Assembly (NCBI GenBank): GCA_021802225.1
Contig: JAKAAS010000112.1
Coordinates: 1-6,304 of the forward strand
From: Bacillota bacterium
Lineage (GTDB): Bacteria; Bacillota_E; Sulfobacillia; Sulfobacillales; Sulfobacillaceae
Direction of reading: 5' to 3'
DNA length: 6,304 nucleotides
Below, one piece after another: positions 1-5,764 of the stretch (its first letter is position 1; every line of letters begins with the position of its first letter). The notes below the pieces were generated by a model. It saw nothing but the letters and a program-made list of their open reading frames with translations, was not told the origin of the DNA and searched no databases. Position numbers and translations under genes: made by a program.

Positions 1-122
1 TGGACCTGCATTCGGCACGGACTGCACCAGTACACAGACGGCGCAGGTGTCTTTTGTCCTGCTTGGGTCCATTCGGGTTCATTAATCCACTGGCCGCAAT
101 TTGCACAATGGCGACGGGTCAT
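1..122 (-). CDS. Small four-cysteine zinc-ribbon protein, N-terminal part
   Basis: Reading leftwards from an ATG at 122-120, an open frame runs off the left edge after 40 complete codons. It begins MTRRHCANCGQW and contains two CxxC pairs, Cys6/Cys9 and Cys33/Cys36, about 24 residues apart. This is the usual layout of a small zinc ribbon or rubredoxin-like knuckle. The residues between are polar and include several Trp, and there is no membrane segment. A strong ribosome binding site, AGGAGG (136-131), sits 8 bases before the ATG, and a promoter-like pair lies further upstream. These signals make it a real gene although only its first part is visible. It is convergent with nothing here and points away from the ROK gene. 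Zinc binding is inferred from the cysteine pattern. The partner or role cannot be told: such proteins may bind nucleic acid, be FmdB-like, or be part of a larger protein continuing to the left. Confidence 0.72.
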   Translation of the reverse strand, partial: MTRRHCANCGQWINEPEWTQAGQKTPAPSVYWCSPCRMQV

Positions 123-155
123 GGCTTATTCCTCCTCTTCTCTTTAATAGATACT

Positions 156-184
156 AGTATGAAAGGATGGATTAGAAATATCAA
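156..184 (-). promoter_or_regulatory. Candidate promoter of the zinc-ribbon gene
   Basis: On the minus strand, TTGATA (184-179, five of six matches to the -35 consensus) is separated by exactly 17 bases from CATACT (161-156, four of six matches to the -10 consensus). A transcript would start near 149 and carry a leader of about 27 bases containing the AGGAGG site at 136-131. Spacing and position fit a vegetative sigma-factor promoter, but the assignment rests on consensus matching in an A+T-rich stretch. Confidence 0.5.
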
Positions 185-555
185 TCATTAATACCTATAT
201 TTGATAATTCTGACTCTAAGGCGCAGGAAACCTGCCTGTCGTGAGTATACTAAAGCCACTAGCGTTTACAATATCAGCCGGATAGCTCCAAGGAAAACCT
301 TGACGAGCCCGACCTTATTCAACGACACTGCTTTTGCAAAATCGGTAGGGAATCCTCCTTTCGCACACGGTCCTGCCATCACGCAGCAGCCCTGAGAGTC
401 CTGCCTGGCAAGAACGCATGAGGGTCGGAGCGGCTCATCTGTGGCCGGGACGGCCAAGCATTGGATCAGCCGGTTTTGTGAGGTCCAGGGTGGGGCAGAC
501 CGGCCCAGAGGAGCGTCAACAGGATACCCGCCCGGAACCCGCGGGAGTCAGAATG
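185..555. other. Long gap without a supported gene
   Basis: This interval lies upstream of the zinc-ribbon gene and downstream of the ROK gene. Short open frames exist on both strands (about 201-395 plus, 266-457 minus), but both begin at TTG without a ribosome binding site and overlap each other antisense. Visible structure is limited to three items. One is a small hairpin, GCAGG-AAA-CCTGC, at 223-235. Another is a nested inverted repeat at 431-472 (see separate entry). The third is G+C-rich inverted repetition near 530-545. No T-run follows a stem on the minus strand, so no terminator for the ROK gene can be named. It could hold a decayed gene or mobile-element remnant, but I see no terminal repeats or motifs that show one. 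Confidence 0.5.
431..477 (+). other. Nested inverted repeat, terminator-like on the plus strand
   Basis: An outer stem, CGGCT (431-435) with AGCCG (468-472), encloses an inner stem, TGGCC (442-446) with GGCCA (452-456), around the loop GGGAC. The outer arm is followed by GTTTTG on the plus strand. The shape recalls a weak intrinsic terminator for plus-strand transcription, but the T-run is only four bases and no plus-strand gene is known upstream. The fold is symmetric, so it could also form on a minus-strand transcript running out of the ROK gene. Confidence 0.25.
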
Positions 556-1818
556 TCACGGCGCAAGCGGTGAGGTCGGTGCATCATGCAGGGAGCGCGC
601 CCGCCGCTGTCCATCCTCGGGGTCGACTCTCAGACGGCTCAGGGCGGGCAAGGGGGTAAGCGGCAGGGCCCTCGACAAAGCCAGACCCGCCGCACCGATG
701 GCGACCATATCCGGGTCCGCGGCAAACACTTCAACGCTCTTGTTCACCCCTATCGCCCTTTTCCGGAGCACCGCCTCGATTTCCGGCAGAATCCAGTGCG
801 ATCCCCGCGCGATTGTCCCTCCCACGATGATATAGCGGGGGTTCAGCGCGTTCAGAATATTAGCCATGCCGATCCCTAGATAGGATCCCACTTGGGCAAA
901 CGCCCGCTGAAAGCGCGGGTCGCTTTGGGCGTTCTGCATGGCGACATCCATGAATGAGGGGGCAAAAGGATCACCTCCCGCGATGCCTTCTTCACGCAGA
1001 TAGCGGGCCAGTGCGCGTTCCGAGGCGTATAATTCCCAACAGCCGTAATTGCCGCAGGCACAGAGCAGCCCCATAGCCGCAATAGTGGTATGCCCCCACT
1101 CGCCAGCCAGTCCGTGGTGCCCCCGAACCAGCTGGCCGCCCAAAATGAGTCCGGCCCCCACCCCTATGCCCGCATTGATAAAGACCAGACTCTCGACAGG
1201 GCGCCGTAAAAATTCCGCCCAAGCGCCACAGTTGGCGTCGTTGTCGATCACCACAGGCAACTGAATCCGGCTGGCCAGGGCATGGGTGAAATTCCAGTCC
1301 TGCACATCGACATTAGGGAGGTAGTGCACATGCCCCGTCTGGTAGTTGACCATCCCCGGCAAAGCGATACCGACCCCAAACACTCCATGGGCGCTGGGCG
1401 GGCATGCAGCGGAAATATCGCGAACATGCTCGGTGATGACTTGCAGCATCATTTCACGAAACGCCCCATCAGTAGCCGGCCGCAGAGACGAAAAGCGGCG
1501 GTCGATCACCTGGCCGCGGGCATCTGTCAACAGGGTCTTGATGGCCGAAATCTGGACATCCACCCCAATACTGAAACCGGTTCTCGCGTTGAATTGCAGG
1601 ATAATAGGCCGTCTGCCACCCGACGAACTGCCATGGCCTATCTCCACAATGTAATCCTCGGACAGCAATTCGTCGACCAGCGAAGACACCGTCGCCCGGT
1701 TCAGTCCCGTAAGTTTGGCTATGTCGGCACGCGACACGTTTTCGTGTGCATAAATCCACTGCAACACCGTGTATTTGTTAAGCTGGCGCATCGTCTGGGC
1801 ATCAATGTTTGTCCGCAC
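556..1818 (-). CDS. ROK-family transcriptional repressor (NagC/Mlc/XylR type)
   Basis: A 420-residue sugar-responsive repressor, cytoplasmic and DNA-binding. A winged helix-turn-helix occupies about residues 12-60 (recognition region near SRADIAKLTGLNRATVSSLV), followed by the typical wing motif SSGGRRP at 65-71. The ROK domain follows from about 82. It keeps the IDNDANCGAW motif (Asp194), the AGEWGH signature (238-243) and a complete zinc site, His243, Cys253, Cys255 and Cys260, with the same spacing as Mlc. The Gly-Gly-Thr phosphate loop of ROK sugar kinases is replaced at 85-93 by GVDVQISAI, so it should be a regulator and not a kinase. The start is GTG with GGAG 8 bases upstream (1830-1827). 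The C-terminus runs about 38 residues, rich in Pro and Arg, past the usual end of the fold. Its position divergent from a sugar ABC operon suggests that it represses that operon and probably itself. The inducer is unknown. Confidence 0.93.
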   Translation of the reverse strand: MRTNIDAQTMRQLNKYTVLQWIYAHENVSRADIAKLTGLNRATVSSLVDELLSEDYIVEIGHGSSSGGRRPIILQFNARTGFSIGVDVQISAIKTLLTDARGQVIDRRFSSLRPATDGAFREMMLQVITEHVRDISAACPPSAHGVFGVGIALPGMVNYQTGHVHYLPNVDVQDWNFTHALASRIQLPVVIDNDANCGAWAEFLRRPVESLVFINAGIGVGAGLILGGQLVRGHHGLAGEWGHTTIAAMGLLCACGNYGCWELYASERALARYLREEGIAGGDPFAPSFMDVAMQNAQSDPRFQRAFAQVGSYLGIGMANILNALNPRYIIVGGTIARGSHWILPEIEAVLRKRAIGVNKSVEVFAADPDMVAIGAAGLALSRALPLTPLPALSRLRVDPEDGQRRARSLHDAPTSPLAP

Positions 1819-1850
1819 ACGTATCGCTCCATCGCTGATAGAATAAAGTT

Positions 1851-1859
1851 AATATAACA
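1851..1859 (-). promoter_or_regulatory. Candidate extended -10 promoter of the ROK gene
   Basis: On the minus strand, TGT-TATATT (1859-1851) is an extended -10 element with five of six matches to TATAAT. The sequence 17 bases further upstream (TTTCAG) is a poor -35 box, as is common with extended -10 promoters. Transcription would begin near 1844, giving a leader of about 26 bases that contains the GGAG site at 1830-1827. Confidence 0.4.
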
Positions 1860-1872
1860 CACCAATTAAGAT

Positions 1873-1927
1873 CCTGAAATAAAACACAGCGCAACAGATT
1901 TTTTCTGCAGTTATAGACTAATTCAGG
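1873..1927. repeat. Inverted repeat CCTGAA / TTCAGG in the divergent control region
   Basis: CCTGAA at 1873-1878 is mirrored by TTCAGG at 1922-1927, with 43 bases between. The same interval also holds AAATAAAAC (1877-1885), which is a near inverted copy of GTTTATTTG at 1956-1964. Such paired half-sites could bind a dimeric regulator with DNA looping, but six-base repeats in A+T-rich DNA also arise by chance. Confidence 0.2.
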
Positions 1928-1993
1928 AATTTACGGAACGGGTTGTGCTACCTTTGTTTATTTGTTACATTATAGCCGCAGTAAATTTTATCG

Positions 1994-2002
1994 GTTGTCA
2001 AC
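1994..2002. promoter_or_regulatory. Candidate operator GTTGTCAAC over the transporter -35 box
   Basis: GTTG-T-CAAC is a perfect 4+4 palindrome with a one-base centre. It overlaps the TTGTCA -35 element (1995-2000) of the candidate transporter promoter. A repressor bound here would block RNA polymerase directly. The divergent ROK protein is the natural candidate, but its site is not known and the palindrome is short. Confidence 0.3.
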
Positions 2003-2022
2003 ATGTGGAACTTACCCATACT
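1995..2022 (+). promoter_or_regulatory. Candidate promoter of the sugar-transport operon
   Basis: TTGTCA (1995-2000, five of six matches) is followed after 16 bases by CATACT (2017-2022, four of six matches). The same -10 hexamer appears in the candidate promoter of the zinc-ribbon gene. The start would lie near 2029, leaving a leader of about 20 bases that carries the strong GAGGAGG ribosome binding site at 2035-2041. A weaker alternative is TTGTGC (1943-1948) with TACATT 17 bases downstream. Confidence 0.45.
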
Positions 2023-2048
2023 TCAGACAATTTTGAGGAGGATAAATA

Positions 2049-3341
2049 ATGGTGAAGCGTAGTGTAGGGATAGGATTTGCCACACTGCTTGCCGCTAGTA
2101 CTTTGGCGCTGGCAGGGTGCGGGACGCAGAGCGCGGCGGCTCCAGCCAAGTCAAACAACTCGCCAAAACAACTGCAAATATTCAGTTGGTGGACCGGAGT
2201 GGCCAGCAGCAAGGCCTTGGCGGCTTTGGACACACAGTTCAACAAGGAATATCCCAGTATTAAAGTCATCAACGAGGCTGTGGCGGGAGGGGCGGGATCC
2301 AATGCCAAGGCGGTGTTGGCCAGCCGCATGGAAGCCAACAATCCGCCCGGGACGTTCCAAGTGCATGCGGGACGCGGGTCGCTGTACTCCTGGGTACAGG
2401 CGGGCGACATGGCTCCCCTGAACTCGCTGTATAAACAAGAAGGATGGTACAACGACTATCCTCAATCATTACTGAATCTTCTGACGTTTAACGGAAAAAT
2501 CTACGCGGTTCCCGTCGACATGCAGCGGGGCAATGTGCTATGGTACAATCCTGCGATATTTAAAAAATACAACTTGACGGCTCCTGCGACATTCTCCCAG
2601 TTTTTCAGCGATGCTGCGGTCCTCAAATCGCATAACATTACGCCGCTGGCGCTTGCCAACCATGGCGACTGGGAGGCAACCCTGCTGTGGAGCGATGTCC
2701 TGCTAGGCACCGTTGGCCCCCAGGAATATGATGCACTCCTGACGGGTAAAACCTCTTGGAGCGCTCCCGGTGTCACCCAGGCTACCAAGACCTTTGTGAA
2801 AATGCTAGCCTATACCAATAGCGACTACACCGCACTGCACTGGCAGCAGGCTGACCAACTGGTCGCGCAGGGGTCCGCAGCGATGAACGTGATGGGGGAC
2901 TGGGCGCAGGGCTACTTCACCACGGACCTTCACCTCACTCCCGGCACGGGATTCGGATGGGCTCCGACTCCGGGCAGCGCCGGCACCTTTGGCGTGGTAT
3001 CAGACGTTTTCGGACTGCCTTCACATTTGAAGAACCAGACAGCCACATTGGACTACCTTAAAGTCCTTGGTTCCAAGAAGGGCCAAGATATTTTCAACCC
3101 GCTGAAAGGCACATTCTCACCGCGCCTGGACGCCAATCCCGCCGATTACGACGCCTACTCCCGTTCGGCAATGCAGTCCTATAAAAAGGACAAACTGGTT
3201 TTGGTCATCGGTCAAGGCGCTGTGAATCCTGCCTTTACTACCGCTGTGAACAATGCCATGGACATCTTGGTGAGCAACCACAATGTCTCCCAATTCGTCA
3301 CCGCTGTGGCAAGCGCAGCGCAGTCTAGTCCTTTGTCGTAA
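2049..3341 (+). CDS. Sugar-binding lipoprotein of an ABC transporter (glucose/mannose-type)
   Basis: A 430-residue extracellular solute-binding protein that captures a sugar and delivers it to the permeases encoded next. The N-terminus has a charged start (Lys3, Arg4), a hydrophobic stretch at 7-22 and a lipobox LAGC at 21-24, so Cys24 should be lipid-anchored after signal peptidase II cleavage. A Ser/Ala/Asn-rich linker leads to the binding fold, which begins at about residue 41 with LQIFSWWTG. The segments AVAGGAGSNAKAVL (77-90), TFQVHAG (102-108), VMGDWAQGYF (281-290) and FNPLKGTFSPR (349-359) are recognisable features of the family that includes the Thermus glucose/mannose-binding protein. 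Trp47, Trp48 and His106 are plausible sugar contacts. Start choice is clear: ATG with GAGGAGG 7 bases upstream. The sugar is inferred from resemblance and has not been shown; other hexoses or disaccharides are possible. Confidence 0.92.
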   Translation: MVKRSVGIGFATLLAASTLALAGCGTQSAAAPAKSNNSPKQLQIFSWWTGVASSKALAALDTQFNKEYPSIKVINEAVAGGAGSNAKAVLASRMEANNPPGTFQVHAGRGSLYSWVQAGDMAPLNSLYKQEGWYNDYPQSLLNLLTFNGKIYAVPVDMQRGNVLWYNPAIFKKYNLTAPATFSQFFSDAAVLKSHNITPLALANHGDWEATLLWSDVLLGTVGPQEYDALLTGKTSWSAPGVTQATKTFVKMLAYTNSDYTALHWQQADQLVAQGSAAMNVMGDWAQGYFTTDLHLTPGTGFGWAPTPGSAGTFGVVSDVFGLPSHLKNQTATLDYLKVLGSKKGQDIFNPLKGTFSPRLDANPADYDAYSRSAMQSYKKDKLVLVIGQGAVNPAFTTAVNNAMDILVSNHNVSQFVTAVASAAQSSPLS

Positions 3342-3348
3342 TGCACAC

Positions 3349-3383
3349 GGCAGCAAGTCTTCACACTTGCTGCCTTCTTTCTC
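3349..3383 (+). terminator. Intercistronic hairpin with T-rich tract (attenuator or mRNA stabiliser)
   Basis: GGCAGCAAGT (3349-3358) and ACTTGCTGCC (3365-3374) form a perfect 10-bp stem with a six-base loop CTTCAC, followed directly by TTCTTTCTC. It begins 8 bases after the binding-protein stop and ends 9 bases before the ribosome binding site of the permease. The interrupted T-tract suggests partial termination. Such a hairpin can also protect the upstream message from 3' exonucleases. Either way the binding protein would be made in excess over the permeases, a common arrangement in binding-protein-dependent importers. Confidence 0.7.
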
Positions 3384-3397
3384 AAGGAGGGTCGGAT

Positions 3398-4393
3398 TTG
3401 ATTAAAAACGCGGTGAAAGAGCCTGACCGGGCGCCACTTATGGCGCGGCGCCCCAAGTGGCGGTTTTCGTGGGACAAAGCTTCCCCGGTCCTGGTGCTCA
3501 TCCCTTCGCTAATCGCCTTGGGCATCTTCGTTTACGGGTTCATTTTCTGGAACGGCTACATCTCATTGACCAATTGGAATAGTTACATTCCAAATTTTTC
3601 GTTCGCCGGATTGAAAAACTATGTCGCAGTGTTCGAAACGTTCCGGTTTCAGGCGGACATGCGGAATATCATTGTGTTCACCGCACTGTTCATTCTAGGC
3701 TGTCTCAGCTTAGGTCTGTTTTTGGCCGTGCTGATCGATCAGAAAATCCGCTTTGAAAGTTTTTTCCGCAGCATTTTCATATTCCCCATGGCGATCTCCT
3801 TTGTGGCCACTGGGGTGATTTGGTCATGGGTTCTCAATCCACAGCCTAATGCGGGAATCAATCTGATTTTGCGGGCACTGGGAGACAGCCACCCTCCGAC
3901 CTGGTTTTTAAGCCCGATTATCATTCCGTCCATTGGGCTGGGGCTGATCAAAGTCGGAATACCGCTGGCTCTAGTCGCCGTGGCCATTGCTGCCGTATGG
4001 CAGATGTCCGGTTTTGCCATGGCCATCTACCTGGCGGGGCTGCGGGCGGTGCCGGATGAAATCAAAGAGGCCGCGCGCATTGACGGTGCAGGCACTTGGC
4101 GCCTATTCTGGTCAGTCATCTACCCTCAGTTGAAATCCTCCACCGTGACTGCCGTGATCATTCTGACGGCCGCTTCACTGAAGGTTTTCGGCTTGGTGTA
4201 CGCCATGACAGGACCCGGTCAGGACTTTACAACGGATATGCCCACACTGAACATGTTTGACACCACCTTCCAAGGCAGCCAATTTGCAGAAGGGGCCGCG
4301 ATTGCCACCATTTTGTTCCTGCTGATGGCCGCATTCAGCGTGCCTTATCTGCTGTCCGTCTTGCGCGGCGAGAACAGGGAGGAAAACTCATAA
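3398..4393 (+). CDS. Sugar ABC transporter permease, MalF-like
   Basis: A membrane-spanning subunit of the importer. I choose the TTG at 3398 as start, giving 331 residues, because AAGGAGG (3384-3390) lies 7 bases before it. The in-frame ATG at 3341 overlaps the previous stop, has no ribosome binding site and would force translation through the hairpin at 3349-3374. A basic N-terminal tail (residues 1-28) precedes about six hydrophobic segments, roughly 29-50, 91-115, 125-147, 184-212, 248-270 and 299-322. The cytoplasmic EAA loop, which docks on the ATPase, is at about 221-245 (EIKEAARIDGAG then IYPQL). This gene comes second in the operon, and its TAA overlaps the next ATG by one base, so the two permeases are probably translationally coupled and form a heterodimer. 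No ATPase is encoded nearby. Confidence 0.92.
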   Translation: MIKNAVKEPDRAPLMARRPKWRFSWDKASPVLVLIPSLIALGIFVYGFIFWNGYISLTNWNSYIPNFSFAGLKNYVAVFETFRFQADMRNIIVFTALFILGCLSLGLFLAVLIDQKIRFESFFRSIFIFPMAISFVATGVIWSWVLNPQPNAGINLILRALGDSHPPTWFLSPIIIPSIGLGLIKVGIPLALVAVAIAAVWQMSGFAMAIYLAGLRAVPDEIKEAARIDGAGTWRLFWSVIYPQLKSSTVTAVIILTAASLKVFGLVYAMTGPGQDFTTDMPTLNMFDTTFQGSQFAEGAAIATILFLLMAAFSVPYLLSVLRGENREENS

Positions 4394-5214
4394 TGGCCCT
4401 CAGACAACTTAACCGGTCATTGCTGTATGTGGTGTTAATCATTTTTGCCGGCCTGTACCTGATGCCGGTTTACCTGGTGGTGACGACGAGCCTGAAATCA
4501 GGGGCCAGCATCAACTTGGCCCAAATGTGGGATTTGCCCACGCAATTCAGTTTTTCCAGTCTGGCTGCCTCGTGGCAAAAACTAGGCCCCAACTTTCTCA
4601 ATAGCGTCTACCTGACGGTTCCCGCCACAATTTTTTCAGCATTGATTGGGGCGGCTAACGGTTATTCCCTCTCCAAATGGAAGTTTAAAGGGGCCAATGC
4701 CGTCTTTTTTCTCATTCTCATGGGGATGTTCATCCCTTATCAAGCCGTGCTCATTCCTGTGCTCCGGGTGTTGGATGCGATCGGTCTGTACGGGACAATT
4801 CCGGGGCTGATTCTCGTCAATGTCGTGTACGGCATCCCTATCACCACGTTGATTTTCCGCAACTATTACGCCGCGATTCCGGACGAGATGATCGAAGCCG
4901 CCAAGATTGACGGAGCCGGGTATTGGGGTATTTTTCGGAGAATTATCCTACCCCTGTCCGCAGCCGGATTTGTGGTGGCCGGTATCTGGCAGTTTACGCA
5001 GATTTGGAATAACTTTCTGTTTGCCGTGGCTATCACGGTTCCCCCTCACCAGCCAGTGACGGTGGCCGTGGTAAATATTGCCGGCAGTCAGACCATCCAG
5101 TGGAACGTGCAGATGGCCAGCGCCCTAATGGCATCCATTCCCACCCTGGTCGTGTACATTTTCCTTGGCAAGTATTTTGTGCGGGGACTGTTGGCAGGAT
5201 CCGTGAAAGGGTAG
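4393..5214 (+). CDS. Sugar ABC transporter permease, MalG-like
   Basis: The second membrane subunit, 273 residues, a usual length for MalG-type permeases. The ATG overlaps the preceding stop (TAATG), with GGGAGG at 4377-4382 ten bases upstream. Hydrophobic segments lie at about 9-31, 70-92, 103-124, 134-155, 190-214 and 243-263. The EAA motif is at about 164-188 (DEMIEAAKIDGAG then ILPLS), with the Gly at 174 and the Leu-Pro typical of the ATPase-docking helix. The N-terminal MPVYLVVTTSLK and the long P2 loop match carbohydrate-uptake permeases. With its partner it forms the sugar channel. The operon has no further gene before the group II intron that begins 58 bases after this stop, so any original downstream gene or terminator may lie beyond the intron. 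Confidence 0.93.
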   Translation: MALRQLNRSLLYVVLIIFAGLYLMPVYLVVTTSLKSGASINLAQMWDLPTQFSFSSLAASWQKLGPNFLNSVYLTVPATIFSALIGAANGYSLSKWKFKGANAVFFLILMGMFIPYQAVLIPVLRVLDAIGLYGTIPGLILVNVVYGIPITTLIFRNYYAAIPDEMIEAAKIDGAGYWGIFRRIILPLSAAGFVVAGIWQFTQIWNNFLFAVAITVPPHQPVTVAVVNIAGSQTIQWNVQMASALMASIPTLVVYIFLGKYFVRGLLAGSVKG

Positions 5215-5233
5215 CGGGCTGCTCCAATCAGCG

Positions 5234-5254
5234 TCGACCCTCTGGAGAGGTTGA
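5234..5254 (+). other. Hairpin just upstream of the intron insertion site
   Basis: CCTC (5239-5242) and GAGG (5247-5250) form a short stem around TGGA, extendable past a bulged C at 5238 through pairs between 5234-5237 and 5251-5254. It lies 20 to 60 bases after the last permease stop and is the only candidate for an operon terminator stem here. No T-run follows it on this side of the intron. If it is a terminator, its tail was separated from it by other sequence or by the intron. Confidence 0.3.
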
Positions 5255-5255
5255 G

Positions 5256-5272
5256 GACGAGAAAGAAGGGGG
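5256..5272 (+). other. Intron-binding sites IBS2 and IBS1 in the 5' exon
   Basis: The seven bases before the proposed splice point, AAGGGGG (5266-5272), pair over their full length with CTCCCTT in the intron (5467-5473), with one G-U wobble; this is the expected IBS1-EBS1 contact. GACGAG (5256-5261) can pair with CTCGTT (5434-5439), a candidate IBS2-EBS2 contact, also with one wobble. The four-base gap between the two sites is larger than usual, so the second pairing is less certain. Confidence 0.5.
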
Positions 5273-5764
5273 GTACGCCACGAAGTTGGCATTATCCAGT
5301 CGGTGCGATTCCGACCCGTCCAAGGGCTAGCCACCCAGACGGAATCGAGTGTTGCGCCCGCCTCCGCGAGGCGGCGGGTGAAGTGTACACAGAGCGACTG
5401 CCAGGCCGCAACCGCAAGGTGAAGGGATGGAGCCTCGTTATACTGTGATGCAGCGGCCGACACCGTCTCCCTTGGTGGAAGGCAACAAGTACCGGACCGT
5501 TTGGGCAAGGGCCGGGGAAACGCTGCCGGGGTCGTAGACCGGGGCATGGCAGGAAAAGGATGATGATCAGAACGTGGGAGATCTCTCGAGGCCGCGCACC
5601 GCGCGTACCCGCCACCCGATAGGGACAACTGAAGGGCCGGGAACGCCTCGGGAGAAGTCGGAAAACGCCATAGTACGCACGGGAAAGCCGTGTACATGGG
5701 GAAGGGCGTTGCGATTATCCGTTGTCTAGCGGACCCATGGTCCGACCACAGAGAGGAGCCAACC
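5273..5764 (+). ncRNA. Group II intron ribozyme, domains I-III and start of domain IV
   Basis: About 490 bases of structured RNA precede the maturase gene. Recognisable parts in order are as follows. The 5' stem is at 5277-5289. A hairpin GTCGG/CCGAC (5299-5315) has the loop TGCGATT, closely matching the conserved domain I motif GGUGNGAGUCC. A stem CCGTC/GACGG lies at 5316-5342. A G+C-rich stem CCGCCTC/GAGGCGG lies at 5358-5374. CC-GCAA-GG (5412-5419) is a GNRA-type tetraloop hairpin. EBS2 is at 5434-5439 and EBS1 at 5467-5473. Towards the end, AAGTCGG then CATAGTAC (5669-5676) resembles the conserved domain III/IV junction of other introns. It is followed by a hairpin CACGG-GAAAG-CCGTG (5678-5692), flanked by further pairing at 5668-5699, which probably opens domain IV. 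I compared these with known introns from memory and did not fold the whole molecule. Confidence 0.75.

Noticed and set aside
201..395. Plus-strand open frame of 64 codons in the left gap
   Set aside because: It begins at TTG with no ribosome binding site, overlaps another frame antisense, and shows no recognisable domain.
266..457. Minus-strand open frame of 63 codons after the ROK gene
   Set aside because: It has a TTG start without a ribosome binding site; an AAAGGAGG sequence inside it (near 350-360) is not placed before any usable in-frame start.
526..545. G+C-rich inverted repeat after the ROK gene as an intrinsic terminator
   Set aside because: The stem is short and no T-run follows on the minus strand.
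1282..1857. Long plus-strand frame antisense to the ROK gene
   Set aside because: It mirrors the reading frame of a clear ROK repressor, and its product has no domain and no start signal.
3341..3397. ATG at 3341 as start of the first permease
   Set aside because: There is no ribosome binding site before it and the stretch is a hairpin; the TTG at 3398 has AAGGAGG at ideal spacing.
5303..5307. GTGCG at 5303 as the intron 5' end
   Set aside because: It matches GUGYG exactly but sits inside the conserved GGTGCGATTCC domain I hairpin, which in known introns is about 27 bases inside; IBS1 pairing supports 5273.
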